From Notolepis coatsorum (lineage: Eukaryota > Chordata > Actinopteri > Aulopiformes > Paralepididae), in NCBI GenBank assembly GCA_963971535.1, contig OZ020592.1:125705937-125769936 (forward strand): a stretch of 64,000 bases of DNA, written 5' to 3'. Every line of letters starts with the position of its first letter. The first letter of the stretch is position 1. This document shows positions 21,234-32,384 of the stretch, in pieces. Both the position numbers and the translations under genes were made by a program. Under the pieces are notes generated by a model. That model was not told the DNA's origin. It did no database searches and was given only the letters and a program-made list of their open reading frames with translations.

Positions 21234-21923
21234 TTATTGGTATTTGTCCAGCTCCTCCATGTTTCTGATGAGTAGCACTTTGGCCTCCTCCGGTGGTCCA
21301 TTCAGCTTGATGAATACTTTGCAGCTAGAGGTCCATGTAGATTGAATTAATTTCTGCTTCCTCATGTATCGTGCCTGTTTGGCGATGTCGCCGTTGCGCT
21401 TTGTAAGATGCTCATTCATAAAGACGTTTGATCCCCTCAATTTTTTTCCTTGTTTCAGTAGTGCAATTTTGTTCTTTCTGTTTACAAACCGCATTATGAT
21501 GGCCTGTTTGTCATTGCCGTCTCTTCGGGGCAGTGGGTGGCAAGCCTCGATGTTATTGCAGTCCAGCTCAATCCCCTTGGACTGAAGGAAGGCAGCCACT
21601 TGTTGCTCCACAGAGTTTGAATCCAGCGCACTCGGCCCATCCCCATTGACAGCTGTCACCGCCCGAGCGTATGACCGGGGTTTGATTTGGAGCCCAGTGA
21701 CAATAATGTCATTCATCCTGGTGTATTGCTCCAGGTCCTCCACTCTTCTCTCCAGAAAATTCATTTTCTGGTCTTTCTCATCGTTCTGCAGCCTCAGAGC
21801 CTTTACCTCCTCTACTAATTCGAGGATGGCTTTCTGTTGTCGTTTGACATCCGAGACCTCCTCCGCCAGAAAATCGAGAGATCTTTTAATCTCGTCAACT
21901 TCCTCACTTTTCTTTGGTCCCAT
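21234..21923 (-). CDS. LINE ORF1 protein (coiled coil plus RNA-binding type)
   Basis: A 229-residue open frame starting MGPKKSEEVDEIKRSLDFLA. Residues about 8-75 form a heptad-rich coiled coil (LELVEEVKALRLQNDEKDQK, FLERRVEDLEQYTR), followed by DIIVTGL at about 78 and, after a linker, AIIMRFVNRKNKIALLKQGK and NVFMNEHLTKRNGDIAKQAR. This is the RRM-like and C-terminal layout of LINE ORF1 proteins (Transposase_22-like), which trimerise and bind element RNA. It lies about 60 bp upstream of ORF2 on the same strand. It has no internal stop and could still encode protein, though mobility would need a helper because ORF2 is broken. Confidence 0.8.
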   Translation of the reverse strand: MGPKKSEEVDEIKRSLDFLAEEVSDVKRQQKAILELVEEVKALRLQNDEKDQKMNFLERRVEDLEQYTRMNDIIVTGLQIKPRSYARAVTAVNGDGPSALDSNSVEQQVAAFLQSKGIELDCNNIEACHPLPRRDGNDKQAIIMRFVNRKNKIALLKQGKKLRGSNVFMNEHLTKRNGDIAKQARYMRKQKLIQSTWTSSCKVFIKLNGPPEEAKVLLIRNMEELDKYQ

Positions 21924-22077
21924 TTTCGCTTGGCTTTGAGTATCCTGTCAGTTTTAGTCGATAAGAATACACACCAAAACAACAAACCAACTCCGTTGCT
22001 AGCAGCAACCAAACTCGCGCGACTTTCTCTCAGTCGGAAGTGACGTTGTCTTTCTATATCAATCAATCAATCAATCA

Positions 22078-22140
22078 AGTATTAATACAGTATACATGAG
22101 TAGTGGTATTAATACAGTGTACATGATGAGTAGTGGTATT
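22078..22140 (+). repeat. Minisatellite A, fragment between LINE and LTR
   Basis: Two units (GTATTAATACAGTATACATG, AGTAGTGG) between the LINE 5' end, which carries an ATCA tandem stretch at about 22060-22077, and the next LTR. Confidence 0.9.
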
Positions 22141-23442
22141 TGTAACTGAGGGGTTACAAAACCCTGACTGTATTAAAGATTGTGATAGATTAAACCACTG
22201 CTAGGTATGTACTTTAATTACTGGCCAGACAGTACATCGAATATATGGTGGACACTCATAATAACACGGCATTGACAAAGAAATAGTATTTGAGGGTATT
22301 TATTATTATGCAACAATTGGTTACAGAATGAGAATTAGGGTCGCGCTTGTATGGCGAAGAATAGGCATAAAGTCAGTCAGTAGCATAAGTCACTGGGAAT
22401 AGAATGATTCCTACGATGGGTACTAGGCTAACGCCGCCTGGCGTATAATAGCAATTATAGAGGGCAACGCTGGTACCGCCTGGAGACAATGGGTTCCTCC
22501 CAGAGTTGTAAGGTCTGGAGGAGAGAGGAATGTTCGGATACTCAGTCTGATCAATTGAAGAAGAAGGGGATTCACGTACAGAAGCCAGTCCTTGTAATCC
22601 AACGCTCAGCAACAAAAGCAATAACTGTAATCCAATGCTCGATAGCAAACGATGATAGCCAGCTAGCCTCGGTCCATGAGGCCAGCCCGAATGTAGATCC
22701 TCACGAGGTTAAATCCCAAACGACAGTGGAGATTAACGATGCTCTTCTCCGGGTAATACGTTCCACAATCAATATAATCCAACCAGTAATGGTTCTGCAA
22801 TCGCCGCCGCCGGTTCTCCTGTGCACATGTCCAGCAGGTTCTCCGACTAGGCCTCCTCGTGTGCTGGTACCAATGTATTTAGTCCACGCGCACTGGCTAA
22901 GGTCCACTAGCTAACAACGGACGAACTGCTGGGTAATGCTACACACGAACGAACTGTGGTTGGCACGATACACAATAAATTAACGACTATTTACTTCACA
23001 TTAAACTAAGTCGAACTTGACGTTACTGCATTAATCTGACACTTTACTATTCAATTCGCACATGGTTCTCAACGCTCTGTTAAACGCACTGCTGCTCACT
23101 TCACTACACGTTGAATCGGGACGAACTTGATGAACGTTGAACAGCTACTGTTCGCACCTGCCGCAGCATATATACTTAAGTGATTATCTAGTCCCAAACC
23201 TCAGTTCTCGTCTCGAATCAATACGCTGTCTCCAGGCATGTTGCGACATGCCTGGGATCGTCTTTGAACCTGACTTTGGGGGCTTGCGGGCTGGCGCCGA
23301 GGGCGTTATCCAATAAGGAGAGCGAATATTACTATGATTCGAACGCAGGCTTAAAGGGATATACTGTGTATATATAAATAATATACAATGTATATAAAAC
23401 AATAAATGTAGATTCTCAGCTTTAATCTGGCCCTTCACAACA
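22141..23442 (+). mobile_element. Second solo LTR in minisatellite A
   Basis: Begins TGTAACTGAGGGGTTACA and ends CCCTTCACAACA, with the 5-bp duplication GTATT at 22136-22140 and 23443-23447. The length is 1302 bp with no retroviral-type coding region. A TATA-like CATATATACTTAAG near 23167 and AATAAA at about 23401 are in plus-strand promoter-to-polyA order. It is not similar to the BEL LTRs at 45692 or to the LTR at 19800. The frame at 22489-22914 is unrecognised. Confidence 0.75.
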
Positions 23443-24287
23443 GTATTAATAGTGTACATGATGAGTAGTGGTATTAATACAGTGTACATGATGAGTAGTG
23501 GTATTAATACAGTATACATGAGGAGTAGTGGTATTAATACAGTATACATGAGGAGTAGTGGTATTAATACAGTGTACATGATGAGTAGTGGTATTAATAC
23601 AGTATACATGAGTAGTGGTATTAATACAGTGTACATGATGAGTAGTGGTATTAATACAGTGTACATTATGAGTAGTGGTATTAATACAGTGTACATGATG
23701 AGTAGTGGTATTAATACAGTATACATGAGGAGTAGTGGTATTAATACAGTATACATGATGAGTAGTTGTATTAATACAGTGTACATGATGAGTAGTGGTA
23801 TTAATACAGTATACATGAGGAGTAGTGATATTAATACAGTATACACGAGGAGTAGTGATATTAATACAGTGTACATGAGTAGTGGTATTAATACAGTATA
23901 CATGAGTAGTGGTATTAATACAGTATACATGAGGAGTAGTGATATTAATACAGTGTACATGAGGAGTAGTGATATTAATACAGTATACACGAGGAGTAGT
24001 GATATTAATACAGTGTACATGAGTAGTGGTATTAATACAGTATACATGAGTAGTGGTATTAATACAGTATACATGAGGAGTAGTGATATTAATACAGTAT
24101 ACATGATGAGTAGTGATATTAAAATACAGTATACATGAGTAGTGGTATTAATACAGTATACATGAGGAGTAGTGATATTAATACAGTATACATGATGAGT
24201 AGTGGTATTAATACAGTATACATGAGTAGTGGTATTAATACAGTATACATGAGTAGTGGTATTAATACAGTATACATGAGGAGTAAT
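23443..24287 (+). repeat. Minisatellite A, distal array
   Basis: The same 27/30-bp units as 15362-16930. It ends at GAGGAGTAATGGCAGTGAAT, after which three copies of CAGTGAATGGAACCTGTCAT (24290-24350) follow. Confidence 0.97.
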
Positions 24288-24689
24288 GGCAGTGAATGGA
24301 ACCTGTCATCACAGTGGCAGTGAATGGAACCTGTCATCACAGTGGCAGTGAATGGAAAGTACCATTTGACAAATGCATAGATGTGGCTGAATTTTTAGTG
24401 GCTTTGATCCACTGGATTAACGCATGCATGAACGTTTTACCGTAAGATGATTTTTAATGAAACATAGCTAGTTATAATAGAAATAGAGAAATAATAAAGG
24501 TATAATAACAAATAATAAGAAAGGTAAGTTATGGACCTTTCCAACAGTGTGTAGAGAAATGGAAATACGTTCTAGTTTGTTTTATTTCTATATTTGCTTT
24601 TATATGTTTATATTTCTGTCCTATTCATTCCAACATGTTGCTGTCGATAATGATGCAATTTCCTCTGAATACTTCTTATCTTATCTTAA
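24288..24689. other. Unassigned intronic sequence between minisatellites A and B
   Basis: After a short 28-bp triplicate (CAGTGAATGGAACCTGTCAT CACAGTGG), AT-rich sequence without recognisable features. Confidence 0.4.
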
Positions 24690-24940
24690 AACACACATCC
24701 TGCATATTACATACGTATATTGTATCTATATTCATATTACATACATACATTGTATCTATATTCATATTACATACGTATAGTGTATCTCTATTCATATTAC
24801 ATACCTATATAGTATTTATATTCATATTACATATGTACATTGTATCTATATTCATATTGAGCATATTGTATCTATATTCATATTACATATGCATACTGTA
24901 TCTATATTCATATGTATATTGTATCTATATTAATATGTAT
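24690..24940 (+). repeat. Minisatellite B, first fragment
   Basis: Units of about 23-31 bp built from CATATGTATATTGTATCTAT / ATT and TTCATATTACATACGTATAT. Further fragments of the same array are at 25306-25440, 27828-27858, 29615-29645 and 31111-31143, separated by transposon insertions. Confidence 0.9.
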
Positions 24941-25305
24941 TAGGGATGACCTCGATTAGTCAAATAGTCGACTAATCGATCGAAAGGAGCCGTAGTCGAC
25001 TGCCAACCTCTTAGTCTAATGCAAAAACGGGCACAGAGGCACTGAAAGAGGATTTCACCCGTCACACACTAGACAAATATCAAGATGTATCCATCAGTGG
25101 ACCAATTGCATGCTTTCGCAGAGGACAAGAAGCCTTCAGTCGACTCCTTCAGACATTATGCACCCCCCACAGCCCAAACGGAATGATAAAAAATATATAT
25201 AATAATAATATTTAGAATATTTCTTCTTTGCACTACCAGTCGACTATCTGCAAATTTTGGCCAATCAAAGTCAACTATAGAAATCCTTAGTCGGGGACAG
25301 GCCTA
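24941..25305. mobile_element. Short hAT MITE in minisatellite B
   Basis: Ends TAGGGATGACCTCGATTAGT and (minus strand) TAGGCCTGTCCCCGACTAAG; subterminal AGTCGACTA motifs. An 8-bp target duplication ATATGTAT lies at 24933-24940 and 25306-25313. 365 bp, no coding sequence. Confidence 0.88.
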
Positions 25306-25440
25306 ATATGTATAGTGTATCTATAATAATATGTATATTGTATCTATATTCATATGTATATTGTATCTATATTCATATGTATATTGTATCTATATTCATA
25401 TATATATTGTATCTATATTCATATTACATATGTATATTGT
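25306..25440 (+). repeat. Minisatellite B, second fragment
   Basis: Five to six units of ATGTATATTGTATCTATATT CAT. Confidence 0.92.
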
Positions 25441-27827
25441 ATGGTTTATCTTTTTTATTGGAAGAATTTATGCAGATTTATACATTTCAGTTATCCAAAT
25501 TATACAACTTCCATTTCCTTCCCCATTCCTATCCCCTAACCCCACCCCATCCCACCCAGTGAGGGCGACGACAAACATACATGTAAAATAAAAATAAAAT
25601 AAAATTTAAATAATTAAACATAAATACAGATGTGACAGACAAAACTACGCAAAAAGAAATTAAGTCAAATGAAAAGAAAACAAGAAAAAATATAAATAGG
25701 AAAGACGGTAATAATAATATATAATATAAGTAATACTCTCCATTTTAGTAGCGTAATTTCCAGATGGTAAAACAAATAAAATGGAAAGTAATTTAACACC
25801 CTTAGCAGACCACCACAATGCCATCTCCCCAGCCATACGTGGGCTAGCAGTGTCAGGCAGGTAGATGGGGGAAGGAGGGGGGTCATGGGGTCCCAAGTTT
25901 GGAAGGAGTCATATGGGTTTTGAAATGAAATAGGAAGGGCTGCCATGTTTTGTGGAAGGTATCTGTGTGGCCTTGTGTTGTAAATCTGATTTTCTCTATA
26001 TGTATAAGAGACATAACATCCCTCATCCAGTGTAAGTGTGAAGGGGGAGTGGCTGCCTTCCAGTTGAATAAGATGAGGCGTCTGGCAATGAGTGAGGCAA
26101 AGGCCATGGCATTGGATTGCCCAATAGATATTGCAGCGTTCTCCGGTGTCAGACCAAATAATGCAATAAGAGGGCATGAGTCAACATTCACAAAAAATAT
26201 ATCTGAATAAGATTTAAAAATGGAAGTCCAGAAAGGGGCCAGTGCTGGACAATGCCAAAACATATGGATAAGTGAGCCAGGGGCTTGGTGGCACCGGTCG
26301 CATGTGGGATCCATGCCAGGGTTTATCTTCGCAAGTCTAGTCTTTGACCAATATAGACGGTGGATGAGCTTGAACTGTATCAGTGAATGGCGGGCACATA
26401 TTGAAGAAGAGTGTATTCGGGCAAGAGCATTTTCCCATTCTTTGTCTGTAAATTGATGATTTAGATCGGACTCCCAGTTTTGTCTTATAGCCAGTACTGA
26501 AGAGGATAGGGATATGATGTTATATAGTTTAGATATTGAGCCTTTGATTGCAACCTTCACCTCCAAGATGCGGTCGATCACAGTTTTTGGAGGTATATGG
26601 GGGAACTGAGCAAATTTGTTCTTAACGAAATCACGTATCTGTAGATATCTGAAAAAAATTCTTTTTGGTAAGTTAAACTTTAGGGACAATTGTGTGAAAG
26701 ACATAAATGAACTGTCTTGGTACAAATCATAAATGCTCAGAATGCCATTCTTAAACCAGTTGCTGAAGGCTTCATCCACCATAGAGGGAGGGAAAAGAGA
26801 GTTTTTGTGGACCGGTGAGGATGGTGACATGGCGTGGAGACCAAAGTGTTTTCTGAACTGGGTCCAGATCCGGAGGGAGTGTTGTACTAAGGGGTTGTTT
26901 GTGTACTGGGCGGTTGTGACTGGGAGCGAAGAGCAAACTAAGGATTGCAAAGATGTTCTAGAACAAGATGCCCTTTCCATGTCCACCTATGCCGGCACCC
27001 ACTGACAGAGTCCGTAATGGGAATGACTCCAATAGAGAATACTGTGAATATTTGCAGCCCAATAGTAGGCCAAGAAATTGGGTAGTGCAAAGCCTCCCTG
27101 CGATTTAGGCTTCTGGAGGGCCGTTTTATTTATTCGGACTGGGCGTTTATTCCAGATAAAATCTGATATTGCCCTGTTGAGGGCTTTGAAAAATGACTTT
27201 GGAATGAAGGTTGGAATATTTTGAAATAAATACAGAAATTTCGGTAATGTGTTCATTTTCACAGTATTCACTCTGCCAACAAGTGATAAAGGAAGTGATG
27301 ACCATCTGATAAAATCCTGCTTAGTGCGCTCCAGTAGAGGGGTGAAGTTGGACGCTATGAGATTAGAATGTTTACGTGTTATCATTATGCCAAGGTAACG
27401 GAAGCCGCTTGGAGAAAGCTTGAAGGGGAACATAGACTGGGGGAGATTTCTAGCCAATGAGTTTATGGGGAAAAGTTCACTCTTGTTTAAATTAAATTTA
27501 TAACCAGAAAAGACACCAAACTCGTGTAGTATGTGAAGGACACATGGAAGTGTGGCCACTGGATCCGTGATATACAGCAGGACATCGTCCGCATATAGCG
27601 AGATTCTTTGTTCCTGTCCATCTCTAATGATGCCTTGGACATGGCGGTCCATGCGAAAGGTAATGGCTAGTGGCTCGATCGCTAACGCAAATAATAGCGG
27701 AGAGAGAGGGCAACCCTGTCTTCTGCCGCGATGTAGGGGGAAATATTCCGAAGTCACATAATTTGTTCGAACTGATGCCACTGGAGAGGAGTATAAAAGT
27801 TTGACCCAGGACACAAATTTCTCGCAT
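25441..27827 (-). mobile_element. L1/Tx1-like LINE, 5' truncated, in minisatellite B
   Basis: Reads on the minus strand. Both flanks carry ATATGTATATTGTAT, which may be a target duplication but is also the array unit. The coding part runs from 27850 to 25883 and is followed by a 3' UTR rich in A. It is related to the fragment at 14911-15361. Confidence 0.8.
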
Positions 27828-27850
27828 ATGTATATTGTATCTATATTCAT
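25883..27850 (-). pseudogene. L1-like ORF2 C-terminal two thirds
   Basis: 27850-26987 encodes RTNYVTSEYFPLHRGRRQGC, PLSPLLFALAIEPLA and ISLYADDVLLYI, the L1-type reverse-transcriptase palm with its catalytic Asp pair, then NKSELFPIN and FRYLGIMITRKHSNL. A single in-frame TAG at 26987-26989 precedes the rest (26986-25883), which keeps the same frame: NWESDLNHQFTDKEWENALA, then CDRCHQAPGSLIHMFWHCPA, the Cys-x2-Cys-x-His/Cys knuckle (zf-RVT) of plant- and Tx1-type L1 ORF2 C-termini. The endonuclease and early RT are missing by 5' truncation. One stop in about 655 codons shows a fairly recent copy. It is not capable of moving alone. Confidence 0.85.
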
Positions 27851-27858
27851 ATTACATA
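27828..27858 (+). repeat. Minisatellite B, third fragment
   Basis: One unit, CATATGTATATTGTATCTAT ATTCATATTAC, between two LINEs. Confidence 0.85.
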
Positions 27859-28376
27859 AGCCTCTACCACCTGAGACGGTTAAGGAAGTTCAGAGTATCT
27901 GGGAAGATACTCCAGTCCTTCTACTCCGGAGCTGTAGAGAGCATCTTGACTGGAAACATCACTGCCTGGTATGGAAACAGCACGGCACAGGACAAGAAGG
28001 CCCTACAGAGAGGTACCACGGGTATTGCACTACCACCCCTGCAGGTTCTATACAACAAGAGGTGCAAATCCAGAGCCTGCAGAATAATGAAAGACCCTCA
28101 CCACCCCAACAACAGCCTGTTCATGCTGCTGAGGTCAGGCAGACGCCTGCGAACACCAGCTACGTACCACGGGTATTGCACTACCACCCCTGCAGGTTCT
28201 ATACAACAAGAGGTGCAAATCCAGAGCCTGCAGAATAATGAAAGACCCTCACCACCCCAACAACAGCCTGTTCATGCTGCTGAGGTCAGGCAGACGCCTG
28301 CGAACACCAGCTACTAGGACAGAGAGACTTCGGCTCAGCTTCTTCCCCCAGGCCATCAGAGCCTTGAACACTGAAC
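27859..28376 (+). pseudogene. LINE reverse-transcriptase C-terminal fragment with a 150-bp tandem duplication
   Basis: The frame reads LYHLRRLRKFRVSGKILQSF, YSGAVESILTGNITAWYGNS, then RIMKDPHHPNNSLFMLLRSG RR and, after the duplicate, RTERLRLSFFPQAIRALN. This is the conserved C-terminal region of jockey/Rex-like LINE ORF2 (the same block as 6561-6786). About 28012-28165 (GTACCACGGGTATTGCACTA ... CACCAGCTAC) is repeated almost exactly at 28165-28315. The repeat is not a multiple of three in effect, so the reading frame changes between copies. The catalytic RT core is absent. Confidence 0.75.
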
Positions 28377-29328
28377 TCTCCACACACAAGCACACACACT
28401 GTACACGCTCACACACTAGCAGCCACTTTAACATGAGCAAGCACACACTCATTGTGTAGCTTTCTATGGGGTGGTGGAGTTTAGGTGCACTTTAGTTCTG
28501 TGTGTTGTAAATAAGTTAATGTAAGTGTTGTTTTTATGCTGTGCGTTTATGTGAATGTTGATTAGTGGTAGTTGAGCTATGATTATAATTGTGTTTTCTT
28601 TTCGGATGTATGGAGGTGCTTTATGCTGTGCGTTTTTGTGAATGGAGATGTATTTTTTAATTCACGTGTGATCCGGGGCCTTAGCGAGGAGTGGGCTGTA
28701 ATTGGTCGAGATACGTCACGTGGTGTCAGTGAAAGTTGTAAACAGGAAGTTGCGGGGATTTTGACAGCCAGAGAAGGGAACGAGAGGCAACTGGTGAGTG
28801 GATGTGAGAGTAAGCGATTTGTTTTCAGAATGATAGTAGTGTTGTGGTGGTTATTGACTGAATGTGTGTTTTGTTTCAAGGTTTGTAACCTGTTGGAGAA
28901 AGAATTAAAAGCTTTTTTACAACCGAGTGGCATCCTGTCCATCCCTTCACCCCAGCTGCTGGAGTAAAGCGGCACACTCATGCTGCACACGCCCACACTT
29001 ATGGCCACTAAGGAAAGGTCACTTTAAGAATAGTATAACCTGAGATTGTATAAAATAGCATGTACAGAAAGACCCAGTGCCTCATCCGTAGCTAACAGTG
29101 TATTGCACTACCACAGGACCTAGCATGTCCTACCATGCTCTGTAAATAACTTATGTACATATACCGATATGCCCTACTCTGTTTACTTGTTTTATTACAC
29201 AATGTCGTTCTATTGGATTCTATTATATGTTATTACCATTGTATTATGCACATTGTTGCGGGCAAGACCACCTGCATATCATTGTATACTTGTATGCCGT
29301 GACAAATAAAACTCTTGACTTGACTTGA
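27859..29328 (+). mobile_element. LINE 3' portion with internal duplication
   Basis: Coding remnant at 27859-28376, then a 3' UTR ending GACAAATAAAACTCTTGACTTG with an ACTTG tandem tail (about 29315-29328). The region 28450-28985 looks like extra sequence within the UTR, with a repeated TTATGCTGTGCGTTTATGTG motif; its origin is unclear. Confidence 0.7.
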
Positions 29329-29614
29329 GGAGTACAGTTTTGAGTAAAACATGAAACATTTGTTTTTTTTCTTTCAAAAAATGATATCTTTCTTATATTA
29401 AAATATATTTAGTTTTTAAGAATTTGTAAAAGATAGGCAAAAATAAGCATGTGCTTCAGCCTATTCCTTTTTTTTCGGTCTGCGATTTTGGATTTTGTGT
29501 GAGCTTGCCTTGAATATGTAAATTTGTGATTTTTTTCTTCTTTTCCTTTTGTAAGTCCACATGGGTGTGTTTGATTTGTCTGTAAACAATACTGAAAAAT
29601 AAACTTCATTCATT
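29329..29614. other. Unassigned sequence between LINE and minisatellite B
   Basis: Ends with AAATAAACTTCATTCATTCA, which could be another LINE tail. Nothing else is recognised. Confidence 0.35.
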
Positions 29615-29645
29615 CACATATGTATATTGTATCTATATTCATATG
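29615..29645 (+). repeat. Minisatellite B, fourth fragment
   Basis: One unit, ACATATGTATATTGTATCTA TATTCATATG, at the left edge of a hAT element. Confidence 0.85.
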
Positions 29646-31110
29646 CAGTAGCGGCCGCTGGGTACTTCGCCACTAGGGGCGCTATACCAAATATTTTGTA
29701 CAGTACAGTACAGTACCACGCAACACTCATGGCAAGACGTGAGCGATTCGACTCACGCTCACTGCAATGAATCGGCTCTTATGAACGAGTCGCTCAGCTG
29801 TTACTACAACAACACACAACCAGTCAAATAAAGTATAGTCTAGACTCTAATTCACAACTTGAAACACAATATATAAATAGAAAAGTTAGAAACAAAACTC
29901 GCCCGTCTACAAACACAGGCAGATCTCTCCCTATCTCCTTCTCTCTCTCACACACAGCGCGACGTGGAATCGATTCGTTACACAATCAGACCTATTATAT
30001 ACCAAGAATAACTTCAGTATGAGTACAGGGCTGTACACATATTTTGCATATTGTTAAACGAGCCAAGGCTAGCTATTAAACTATCGATATGAATCGAAAA
30101 TCTGGGACCCTGATGTAAACAAGACAAACGTCTTTCTCTGGTCTGCATCCCCTTAACAATTGTGTGTATTGAGCCGTACTGTATTGTACCCATTCTGCAA
30201 TCTGTTAATAAAGTTCTCATTCATTCATTCATTCAAACATAGACGATCTCTCTGTCTCTCGGATCAATCAAATCAAATAATTAACACATGTATGTTGTCA
30301 TGTGTTAGCTAAGCTAACGGAGCTAACAGCTAGTTACAACGTTATGCGGCATCAGTAGACAACGTATCATGTATTAAACTAGAGTTAAGATCGCTAATCT
30401 ACCTTGTTGTTGGCTTGTTGATAAAGTATATCCACTCCATGGCATTGTCCATCCAGCCTGTGTTGATGTCCATCCATTGTCCATACATGTCCCTCCACAC
30501 TGCCTCCATAATATAGCTTGTTGTTAGTTAGCCAAGAGCTGTGTCTTTGTCCAATTTTTTCCGCCTCGAACAGCCTGCAAACTACCTGGCGTCCCGAGAA
30601 ATGCGGCAATGGAAAAAAACTGGCATTGCGTCGGCCAATCAGAGAGCGTCTCCGCGAAATGCGGCTATGGAAATTCTTCACGGAAGTTCACACGCTGCTG
30701 GCTAGACCGCTTCAAATCGCGCTCGGATTCCAACATAATAGTCATATTTCAACGCACAACGCTGTATGCACTGATTGGCTGTGACGGAGACAGCGATCAA
30801 ACTGTGACGCGCACGCAGAGCACTATCGCTTCTTGCCCGGGCGAGAAATATGAAAAAATTAAAAAAAACGTCACTTCCTGCCCATGAAAACGATGTTTTT
30901 TTAATTTAGATAATAACGTTATATTGTGCATTGGAAATACAAACATACTTAAGATGAGTAAATATTATTAATTTTAAACATGTTTATATTATTTATAGGG
31001 CTATAAAACACAAAAACGAAAAAGTTTTATTGTCTTGTTCTCTGATTTAACAGCAGCTGGCCAGCAGGTGGGTCGGCGCCCTAGCGCCCCTAGTGGTAGA
31101 GCCGCCACTG
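29646..31110. mobile_element. hAT element (CAGTRGCGGC ends) in minisatellite B
   Basis: Ends CAGTAGCGGCCGCTGGG and (minus strand) CAGTGGCGGCTCTACC, both followed within 45 bp by CACTAGGGGCGCTA. An 8-bp duplication TTCATATG lies at 29638-29645 and 31111-31118. 1465 bp with no transposase frame. It contains an L2-like 3' end at 30097-30236. Confidence 0.88.
30097..30236 (+). mobile_element. L2-like LINE 3' end inside the hAT
   Basis: The same 3' UTR as 9815-9923 (GTCTGCATCCCCTTAACAAT ... GCAATCTGTTAATAAAG) with an ATTC tandem tail. It inserted after the hAT arrived or travelled with it. Confidence 0.8.
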
Positions 31111-31143
31111 TTCATATGTATATTGTATCTATATTCATATGTG

Positions 31144-32361
31144 TTTGTATCACTTATAATTCTACACTACCACCACTTTTTATACTCCAAAAAAGGGCCA
31201 TAAGGATAGTTCACATTGCAGATTATCGTGATCACACAAACATATTATTTTTAAAGTCAAAAACATTAAAGTTAAATGATCTTGTGGAATTTAAAACGGC
31301 ACAATTAATGTATAAAGCAAAAGGCCATGTACTTCCAGGAAACATTCAAGAACTGTTCTTTGATAGGGAGGGGGGTTATAATCTGAGGGGAGAACTCAAT
31401 TTAAAAGTTCTTAATGTGGCGGCTACATGGTGCAGTGGGCAAGGCGCTCACCACAAATACTGGAGACACTGGGTTCACCTGTTCGAGCCCAGAGCTCCAC
31501 ATTGCTTTCAGTTTAGCTGGTCGTCCGTACTAATACACATTGGCAGTATTAGGGGGTGGGAAACTGATGGGTGGGGATCGGGCGTTGTGGACAGCGACTC
31601 CTACAGGTCGGTTGGTGCGCCTGCGCAGTAGAATCAGGAAGCGATGGGGGCGGCGCCCCTCCAAAGCGCAGACCCCTGACGCTGAAAGATCGCGCCGCGC
31701 AGGTGAAAAGATGCGACTGCTGTTACCTCGAGTATCGGAGGGGACTCGTGCTATGTATGACTTAGTCCACATTGCAGCCGGCTTGTGGGAGGCAAGAAAC
31801 AGCGTTCGAGACAGGGGAGGGTTGAATTGGATGATACAAAATTGGGATAAGAGAAAAATAGAAAATGGGAGAAAAAGTGGATAAAAAAAAAAAAGTTCTT
31901 AATGTATGCACTACCATGCATGAGAAGACACTGCATCTCAATATGTGGAGTGAAACTGTGGAACAGTCTGAATGTGGTGCTAAAGCAATGTCCAAATATG
32001 AGACAATTCAAACTGATTTATAAGGAAATGATGTGCACGAGGTACAGGGATGAGGAAGGGACTTGATAATTTCTATTTAATTTCTTTCATGTTTTACATA
32101 TATATATATTTTTTTTTTTGCATATATATATATATTTGTTTTGAAATGTTTTAAATTAGTACACTCATTTGAGTAGTGGAAAAGGGGTAGGATTAAATAA
32201 GTGTATACTTCTTCTACTCTTTTTCGAACATGTAAATTGAGTTATGTTTTGCTTTTGTTTAGTTATTTATTTAGTTTGAGTTATGTTTTGATTTTGTTTA
32301 GTTATTTATTTAGTTTGTATTCATTTACATGTTCGAAATAAAGATTTCAAATCAAATCAAA
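31144..32361 (+). mobile_element. 5'-truncated copy of the 16931-22060 LINE, holding a SINE
   Basis: 31185-31417 reads FILQKRAIRIVHIADYRDHT and LKLNDLVEFKTAQLMYKAKG, matching the ORF2 C-terminus of the LINE at 17241. The SINE at 31418-31890 interrupts it, and it resumes at 31906 and ends in CATGTTCGAAATAAAGATTT with an ATCAA tail at 32345-32361. That tail is only 23 bp from tmem8b exon 2. The left flank is minisatellite B. Confidence 0.85.
31418..31890 (+). mobile_element. tRNA-derived SINE, copy 2
   Basis: Begins GGCGGCTACATGGTGCAGTG (A-box-like) and GGGTTCACCTGTTCGAGCCC (B-box region), with the shared body and an A-rich tail. The 15-bp target duplication AAAAGTTCTTAATGT at 31403-31417 and 31891-31905 is exact, so the copy is young. 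It lies inside a LINE copy. Confidence 0.88.
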
Positions 32362-32384
32362 ATCTATATTTATTTCCTTCCTAG

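Larger units (their letters stand above)
16931..22060 (-). mobile_element. Nearly full-length two-ORF LINE (CR1/L2-like) inserted in minisatellite A
   Basis: Reading on the minus strand: a 5' UTR from about 22060, ORF1 (21923-21234), ORF2 from 21171 to 17241, a 3' UTR with CATGTTCGAAATAAAGACTT-like sequence near 16965-16985, and an A/TTTGATTTT tail at about 16931-16960. Both flanks are minisatellite A. ORF2 is interrupted only by a solo LTR at 19800-20897. Without that LTR the element would be about 4.0 kb. A second copy of its 3' part is at 31144-32361 on the plus strand. Confidence 0.85.

Noticed and set aside
22489-22914. 141-residue frame as a gene
   Set aside because: Lies wholly inside a solo LTR and matches no protein family I recognise.
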